NCBI GenBank assembly: GCA_041743835.1
Contig: JBGTLW010000374.1
Location: 1 to 5,648 of the forward strand
Direction: 5' to 3'
Length of the DNA stretch: 5,648 nt
DNA from: JBGTLW01 sp041743835
GTDB lineage: Bacteria > Planctomycetota > Phycisphaerae > Phycisphaerales > Phycisphaeraceae
The notes under the pieces are model-generated. The model worked only from the letters and a program-made list of their open reading frames with translations. It had not been told where the DNA came from and did no database searches. The stretch's first letter is position 1, and every line of letters begins with the position of its first letter. This document shows positions 1 through 4,600 of the stretch, piece after piece. A program made the position numbers and the translations under genes.

Positions 1-72
1 GGGATGGAAATGTGAACGGTGGGTGGGTAGTCTGGCTCATGGTGGCGTACTCCTCGGTGTTCGGGGACGGGC

Positions 73-255
73 GTGGTAGATCACACCCAAAGTACGCCGC
101 CTTTTTCAATTCGTCATCCACAACATTCAGTCATACCTCCATTTATCGCTAAGAAAGCATTCAGCGTGTCAGTCCCCGAGCCGGGATCATTGGTGCTGCT
201 GTGCTCGGGTGCGATCATGATTGTAATGCGGCGGCGTAAAGCAAAGTTAAATTGA
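73..255 (+). CDS. C-terminal fragment of a PEP-CTERM exported protein
   Basis: A 60-codon frame (GTG start) ends in a recognisable PEP-CTERM tail: VPEP at residues 34-37, a hydrophobic helix at about 40-51 (LVLLCSGAIMIV) and a basic terminus RRRK at 53-56, stopping four residues later. In the known PEP-CTERM system this tripartite tail directs Sec-exported proteins to an exosortase for sorting to the cell surface. The piece has no signal peptide and no recognisable domain before the tail, and the same frame is closed by stops at 13-15 and 28-30. It is therefore either the end of a longer gene broken by a frameshift, or a degraded remnant; frame 3 (3-152) is open upstream but shows nothing recognisable. 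The terminator-like hairpin 49 bases downstream supports a real gene end here. The tail is clear; the start is not. Confidence 0.55.
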   Translation: MVDHTQSTPPFSIRHPQHSVIPPFIAKKAFSVSVPEPGSLVLLCSGAIMIVMRRRKAKLN

Positions 256-303
256 GTAGGCTGCTAACTACTACAAAGCCCAGACCTACGCAGCAAACCC
301 ATC

Positions 304-339
304 GCGCCGCCCTCACCTACATCAGGGGGGCGGCGCTTT
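304..339 (+). terminator. Probable intrinsic terminator of the PEP-CTERM gene
   Basis: GCGCCGCCC (304-312) pairs perfectly with GGGCGGCGC (328-336), giving a 9-bp all-GC stem with a 15-base loop, followed by a short TTTGTG run. It lies 49 bases after the PEP-CTERM stop codon. The stem is strong but the U-tract is only three bases, so termination may be partial. The right arm also belongs to the first unit of the 42-bp tandem array. Confidence 0.55.
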
Positions 340-683
340 GTGTGCGCGGCTCCTACACCTAATTCCGGGGCGCGGGGGGATGATGGCGCGGCTTCTTCAC
401 CTAATTCCGGGGGGCGGTGAGGTGTTTGCGCGGCTCTTAGACGTAGTTCCGGGGAAGAAATGTTTGCTTTCGCGGTTCGCACATCAATTTCAGGTGCGCT
501 GCGGGATAGTTGCGCGGTTCCTACACCTATTTCCGGGGTTCGGCGCTTTGTTTTTGTGGTTCCCACGCGTATTTCAGGGACGGCAACGCTAGTTTTAGGC
601 CCGCGCACATGTATTTCCAGGGCGTGGCGGGTTGTTGGCGCGCCTGAAGCATCTAATTCCGGGGGTGAAACGTTTGTTTTTTC
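319..683. repeat. Tandem array of about nine 42-bp degenerate repeats
   Basis: Units start at 319, 361, 403, 445, 487, 529, 571, 613 and 655, each exactly 42 bp after the last. The best conserved core is AATTCCGGGG (variants ATTTCCGGGG, ATTTCAGGG), preceded by a second core like GCGCGGTTCCTACACCT; the block between the cores varies, with CGGCGCTTTGT in several units. Divergence between units is high, yet no unit shows a net indel. Because 42 is a multiple of three, frames on both strands read as 14-residue repeats: ARLLHLIPG-type on the plus strand (one TAG at 590-592) and PELGVGAA-type on the minus strand, which is open from 684 down to 264. Neither has a convincing start or ribosome binding site, so the array is annotated as DNA repeats rather than a gene. 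Contiguous degenerate units without unique spacers rule out CRISPR. Confidence 0.85.
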
Positions 684-685
684 GA

Positions 686-724
686 GTCAGCCTCGCGGCT
701 GGGAGTTTCAGCCGCGAGGCTGAC
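686..724. repeat. Perfect 16-bp inverted repeat (long hairpin)
   Basis: GTCAGCCTCGCGGCTG (686-701) is the exact reverse complement of CAGCCGCGAGGCTGAC (709-724), with a 7-base loop GGAGTTT. A T-rich stretch (673-682) lies 5' of it and no T-run follows it, so on neither strand does it have the hairpin-then-U layout of an intrinsic terminator. Its arms are the first two units of the 21-bp array, one in each effective orientation, and unlike the other units they match each other perfectly. Confidence 0.8.
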
Positions 725-952
725 AGACTGAGCTGCGCGGCTGAGAGTCTGAGCCGCGCGGCCAAGAAGTTCGCCGGAAGTGCTGCATGGCTCGGAGGGC
801 GGCTTTTGGGGTGTGGGCGGGGGTTGGGTGGGCCTGGCCGGGCGTCGGAGCGTCTCGGGCACGCCCCCGAAAGATTGAGCCGCGCAACTCGCGCTTCCAG
901 CCTCGCGGCTCAGACTTTCAGCCGCGCGGCTCAAAGCAACTATCGGACGGCA
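689..952. repeat. 21-bp periodic array of near-palindromic AGCCGCGCGGCT elements
   Basis: A 12-base element recurs on a strict 21-bp grid at 689, 710, 731 and 752 and again at 878, 899 and 920. The full palindrome is AGCCGCGCGGCT; variants include AGCCTCGCGGCT, AGCTGCGCGGCT and AGCCGCGCAACT. The 9-base linkers are also related (GAGAGTCTG, CAGACTTTC, GACAGACTG). The gap between the two clusters, 126 bp, is exactly six periods, so intermediate degenerate units probably fill it (the linker-like GAAAGATTG at 869-877 is one trace). The plus-strand frame running to 973 reads as heptads of the LSRAAES / FSRAAQS type across the whole stretch, including the degenerate middle. The palindromic core makes the minus strand read similarly, so coding cannot be assumed. 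Confidence 0.75.
808..832 (+). other. Potential G-quadruplex tract
   Basis: Five runs of three or more G (808-811, 815-817, 819-823, 826-828, 830-832) are separated by loops of 3, 1, 2 and 1 bases. This satisfies the usual G3+N1-7 rule with short loops. It sits in the degenerate middle of the 21-bp array, where the palindromic cores have been lost. Confidence 0.5.
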
Positions 953-1151
953 AGCGGCCGTGGGTGGACGTGAGCGGGGGTGGGGGCCGATAAGGGGTTG
1001 GCCCTGCGGCGGCGCGGGGGGCGGGGGTGTGAAAGAGCGGGTGGACTGAGGGCAGTCCCGGACCTACTGGGACGCCGGGGGGCTTCTGGGTGCTTGGGGG
1101 AGCTGCCTGCGTACTCCCGGGGGTTGGGGAAAACTTCCTGGGTGGCGGATG
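941..1151. other. G-rich stretch with no supported gene
   Basis: The plus strand is strongly G-biased, with runs at 976-980, 982-986, 994-997, 1016-1021, 1023-1027, 1077-1082, 1096-1100 and 1119-1123. Open frames exist on both strands, but the products are dominated by Gly/Arg or Pro/Arg/His, show no domain, and lack a convincing ribosome binding site. They look like consequences of composition. No RNA gene is recognisable. Confidence 0.5.
1069..1100 (+). other. Second potential G-quadruplex tract
   Basis: G-runs at 1069-1071, 1077-1082, 1088-1090 and 1096-1100 are separated by three 5-base loops (ACGCC, CTTCT, TGCTT). It lies about 50 bases upstream of the candidate promoter of the small secreted-protein gene. 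The pattern may simply reflect local G richness. Confidence 0.35.
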
Positions 1152-1180
1152 TTGTCTTTTTGGGCTGAAGCGTCGATAAT
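1152..1180 (+). promoter_or_regulatory. Candidate sigma70-type promoter for the small ORF and secA
   Basis: TTGTCT (1152-1157, 4 of 6 to TTGACA) and GATAAT (1175-1180, 5 of 6 to TATAAT) are separated by 17 bases, in an AT-richer patch between G-rich and coding DNA. A start of transcription near 1186-1188 would fall almost on the GTG at 1189, implying leaderless translation from there, or a short leader of about 31 bases if ATG 1219 is used. It is the best promoter match upstream of the small gene. Confidence 0.45.
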
Positions 1181-1188
1181 AGAGGGAC

Positions 1189-1539
1189 GTGACCAGTCGG
1201 CGTACCAATCCGAGCCCGATGTCTGCGACGCTTCTGGCGATCGCGGTGGCGGTGTCGATGGGCGCGGCTGTGGGGGTGGCGGGGGCGGCTGGGCCTCCGC
1301 ACTGCGAGGCCACCCCGACGCGGACCACGCAAGCGACGCTGATGCAAAGGCTCAGCGATGCGGCCAGGTCGCTGCTTGCGAAGGATGAACGCCGCGTCGT
1401 GCGGCCCGCGATGCATCGGCCGGGGCTGCGGGTCGCTGATCAGCGGAGCATGGCCCTGCTGCTTGATGAGGCGGATGTGCCGCATCAGCCGACGCTCCTT
1501 GCGCATCTTTTGAATCTGCCGCCTCCCGCCAGCGTCTGA
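1189..1539 (+). CDS. Small exported or membrane-anchored protein upstream of secA, ending in PPPASV
   Basis: The frame encodes 116 residues from GTG 1189, or 106 from ATG 1219. No known family is recognised. The N-terminus looks like a signal peptide: a basic stretch with SRR (only if GTG 1189 is used), a long Ala/Val/Leu hydrophobic core at about residues 12-35 and small residues near a possible cleavage site (VAGAAG). The remainder is soluble-looking, with RPAMHRPGLRVADQ in the middle and LLAHLLNLPPPASV at the C-terminus. Third positions are strongly G/C, as in secA, which favours real coding. The start is uncertain: a GTG three codons after an in-frame TAG, close behind a promoter-like -10 box, could be leaderless; ATG 1219 has no obvious ribosome binding site. 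It lies 147 bases before the secA ATG, in the same orientation. The position, signal peptide and terminal proline triplet resemble a Sec-monitoring arrest peptide in layout, but there is no sequence match to SecM and this role is inferred. Confidence 0.6.
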   Translation: MTSRRTNPSPMSATLLAIAVAVSMGAAVGVAGAAGPPHCEATPTRTTQATLMQRLSDAARSLLAKDERRVVRPAMHRPGLRVADQRSMALLLDEADVPHQPTLLAHLLNLPPPASV

Positions 1540-1563
1540 CCCTTCTGTCGGCTGCGCTATTCT
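1536..1563 (+). promoter_or_regulatory. Weak candidate internal promoter for secA
   Basis: CTGACC (1536-1541, 4 of 6 to TTGACA) overlaps the stop codon of the small gene and is followed after 16 bases by TATTCT (1558-1563, 4 of 6 to TATAAT), in the only T-rich patch of the intergenic gap. It could give secA its own transcript, but both boxes are poor and the match may be chance. Confidence 0.22.
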
Positions 1564-1584
1564 TTTATTAGTTCGTATTGCAAG

Positions 1585-1636
1585 CGCGCCGGGCGCTGTG
1601 TTCAGCGGAGGTATTCCGTGGGACACGCCGGGCGCG
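1585..1636 (+). promoter_or_regulatory. Imperfect long hairpin in the secA leader
   Basis: CGCGCC (1585-1590) pairs with GGCGCG (1631-1636); after a G-G mismatch, GGCG (1592-1595) pairs with CGCC (1626-1629); after a one-base bulge, TGT (1597-1599) pairs with ACA (1623-1625). That gives 13 pairs closing a 23-base loop that contains the GGAGG ribosome binding site (1607-1611) and a GTG (1618). Inside the loop CGGA (1606-1609) can also pair with TCCG (1615-1618). The arms contain a 10-bp direct repeat CGCCGGGCGC (1587-1596, 1626-1635) whose copies can fold locally instead, so alternative structures are possible. No U-run follows, so it is not an intrinsic terminator. Confidence 0.45.
1607..1611 (+). 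promoter_or_regulatory. Shine-Dalgarno GGAGG before an upstream in-frame GTG
   Basis: GGAGG is followed after six bases by GTG 1618-1620, which is in frame with secA, 23 codons before the ATG. It would give either an N-terminally extended SecA (beginning MGHAGRETLKLKPLS) or initiate within the leader. The extension does not resemble the SecA N-terminus, so the site may be regulatory, an alternative start, or chance. Confidence 0.4.
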
Positions 1637-1675
1637 AAACCCTCAAGCTTAAACCGCTATCACTTTTTGAATCGC

Positions 1676-1680
1676 AAGGA
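1676..1680 (+). promoter_or_regulatory. Shine-Dalgarno AAGGA deciding the secA ATG
   Basis: AAGGA is followed after six bases (AACCCC) by ATG 1687. The protein from this ATG lines up directly with the conserved SecA start (E. coli: ..LLTKVFGSRNDR; here ..RAMTKIFGSRNDR), making this the preferred start over the GTG at 1618. Confidence 0.6.
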
Positions 1681-1686
1681 AACCCC

Positions 1687-4600
1687 ATGGTTGTCAAGAC
1701 TGTCTCCCGTGCCATGACCAAGATTTTTGGCTCGCGCAACGACCGCCTGCTGAAGAATTATTACAAGCGTGTGGATGTCATCAACACGTTTGAGGCCGAG
1801 GTGCGTCGGCTAAGCGACGGCGAACTCCGCGCGAAGACCCAGGCCTTCCGCGATCGGATCGCTGGGGGCGAGCGGGCGGAGGATGTCCGGCCCGAGGCGA
1901 TGGCTGTGGCCCGCGAGGTGATGGATCGGGCGGTGGGCATCCGCAACATCCTCAACCCCGAGCACCGCTTTGACCCATCTGTGCTCAGCCCGGCTGGGCA
2001 GGCGCTGTACGCGCGGGTGAAGGCTGAGGCGGATGCCATGCCGGCGATCATTGTGCCGGGGCATTGTCAGCCGGTGGAGGGTTGGATGAAGAACCCGCAG
2101 GAGTCGGTGTCTCAGATCGATGTGCCTGTGCCGGGGTGGATGCAGGTTGAGATCCCGGTGGAGTTGTATGAAGCGGTGCGTGCGGTGTATGAGTTGTCTC
2201 GCCCGCCGTTCCGTTGTCGGCCGTTCGATGTGCAGCTTATCGGTGGCATGGTGCTGGGCGAGGGGCGGATCAGCGAGATGAAGACCGGCGAGGGCAAGAC
2301 GATCGTCGGCCCGCTGTCGTGCTACATGGCCTGCCTGGAAAACCTGCGATGCCACGTGGTCACGGTGAACAGCTACCTGGTGCAGCGCGACCGTGACTGG
2401 GTGTTCCCGTTTTACCATTGGCTGGGGCTGACGGTCGGGGCGATCCACCCGATGCACGTCCAGCCGCCGCAGAAGAAGGCGGAGGCGTACCTCTGTGATG
2501 TGCTTTACGGCACGAACAGCGAGCTCGGCTTTGATTATCTGCGCGACAACATGAAGCTGACGACGCAGGAGCAGGTGCAGAAGAGCCGGGACTTCTGCAT
2601 CGTGGACGAGATCGACTCGATCCTGATCGACGAGGCCCGCACGCCTTTGATCATCTCCGGCCCTGCGCACAGCGATGCGCCGCGGTATGACCTGGCGGAC
2701 CAGATCGCGCGGCACCTGATGCAGCGGCAGCAGGAGTGGGATGTGGCGGACAAGAAGGTCAAGACGCTGCAGATGAGGCACAAGGGGCTGGAGGGCGACA
2801 TACGAAACAGCAGAGACAAGGCCCGCGCGGCGCAGATGAAGCAGGAGCAGCGGGAGCTGGAGAAGCAGCTACCGATCGTTGAGGCGGAGCGCGACAGGTT
2901 TGTGCAGTATTACGAGATCGAGATGGAGCGCAAGGCTGCGCACCTGACGCACGACGGCGTGGCGGAGGCTCAGAAAAAGGCGGGCATCGGCTCGTTCTAC
3001 GTGGGCAACAACATCGACTTCCCGCACCTGCTGGAGAACGCGCTGCGGGCCCACGTGGTTTACAAGCGCGACAAGGACTACGTCGTGCATCAGGGCGAGG
3101 TGGTGATAGTGGATGAGTTCACCGGGCGGCTGATGGTGGGGCGGCAGTGGTCCGACGGCCTGCACCAGGCGGTGGAGTGCAAGGAAAGCGTCAAGATCAA
3201 GGAAGAGACCCAGACGCTGGCGACCGTGACCATCCAGAACTTCTTCAAGCTCTACAAGCGGCTCGCGGGGATGACGGGCACGGCCATCACCGAGGCGACC
3301 GAGTTCGGCGAGATCTACGATTTGGAGGTGGTGGCGATCCCGACGAACCGCCCCATCGCGCGGACCGATCGCGACGACCTGATCTTCCTGTCGGAGAAGG
3401 ACAAATGGAACTCGATCTGTGACGAGATCAAGCGGGTACACGACCTTGGCAGGCCTGTGCTGGTCGGGACGACGAGCGTGGAGAAGTCCGAGATGCTATC
3501 GGCGATGCTGACCAAGCGTCACGGCATCAAGCACTCGGTGCTCAACGCCAAGGCTGAGAACGCTGAGCGCGAAGGCAACATCGTGGAGGACGCGGGGCAG
3601 TTCGGCGCGGTGATGATCGCCACGAACATGGCCGGCCGCGGCACGGACATCAAGCTTCGCAGGATCGACCGCGCGGCGCTGGTGGACCACTGGAAGCGGC
3701 GGAACCTGCTCGGGCCCGACGGCAGCGCGGAGATGACCAACGATGAGCTGGTGGCTGCGTCGTACCGGCACCAGGCGATCCACAAGCTGGGTTTGAAGAA
3801 GAAAGAAGCCGAGGCGCTGTCTGACGACGAGCTCAAGCTCCGGCTGTTCCGCCAGTGGGTGCAGGAGGATGCGTGGGTCGAGGAGAAGAAGGCGCAGCAG
3901 ATGTCGCTGGCGCAGTGCGTGGAGACGCTGGATAGGCTGCCCGAGTACCTCAATCACCACCTCGCGGCTTGGGAGAACGTCGAGCAGATGGGCGGGCTGC
4001 ACATCATCGGCACGGAGCGTCACGAGTCCCGCCGCATCGACAATCAGCTCCGCGGCCGCGCGGGCCGGCAGGGCGACAAGGGCAGCTCGCGGTTCTTCAT
4101 CAGCCTCGAAGACGACCTCATGAAGATGTTCGCGGGCAAGACCACGATGACCGCGCTGTCCAAGCTCGGCAGGAAAGAGGGCGACGCGATTGAGCACCGC
4201 TGGGTCACCAAGTCGGTCGAGCGGGCGCAGAAGAAGGTGGAGGAGCGCAACTATGAGATACGCAAGAGCCTGCTGGAATACGACGAGGTCATGGAGTTTC
4301 AGCGGAATACGTTCTACGGCATCCGGCAGGATGTGCTCGAAGGCCGCAACATCACGGGCCTGATCTTCGAGTACATCGAGGCGTCGGCCGCGGACGCGGT
4401 GTCGCTTTACCTGTCGCCTGATTACACCCAGACGCAGGTCGCCGAGTGGGTGCGGACCACGCTGGATGTGAGCATCGAGCCAAGCCGGCTGCCGCTGGAT
4501 GATGTGGATGAGCTCATGGCTGTGATCCGTCGGAATGCGGGCGGCGAGATGCAGCAGGTGATCGACGTGACGCTCGGTGAGTACATGTCCAACGACATGC

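Noticed and set aside
319..683. CRISPR array
   Set aside because: Units are contiguous and degenerate along their whole 42 bp; there are no identical repeats with unique spacers and no cas genes.
686..724. Intrinsic terminator
   Set aside because: No T-run follows the stem on the plus strand, and on the minus strand the stem is followed by A residues.
980..1168. 62-codon plus-strand open frame in the G-rich stretch
   Set aside because: It has a GTG start without a ribosome binding site, a Gly/Arg-rich product and no recognisable domain; it is best explained by composition.
1189..1539. Homologue of E. coli SecM
   Set aside because: The SecM arrest motif (F-x4-WI-x4-GIRAGP) is absent; only the gene position and signal peptide are shared, so the symbol secM is not assigned.
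940..1626. 228-codon minus-strand open frame
   Set aside because: The product is a Pro/Arg/His-rich composition artefact overlapping the G-rich region and the small plus-strand gene, with no domain or ribosome binding site.
1189..1690. Readthrough or selenocysteine at TGA 1537-1539 joining the small ORF to secA
   Set aside because: The two are in the same frame with no other stop between them, but the translated gap (1540-1617) is unlike protein coding sequence, no SECIS-type hairpin directly after the TGA was evident, and secA has its own start with ribosome binding site and conserved N-terminus.
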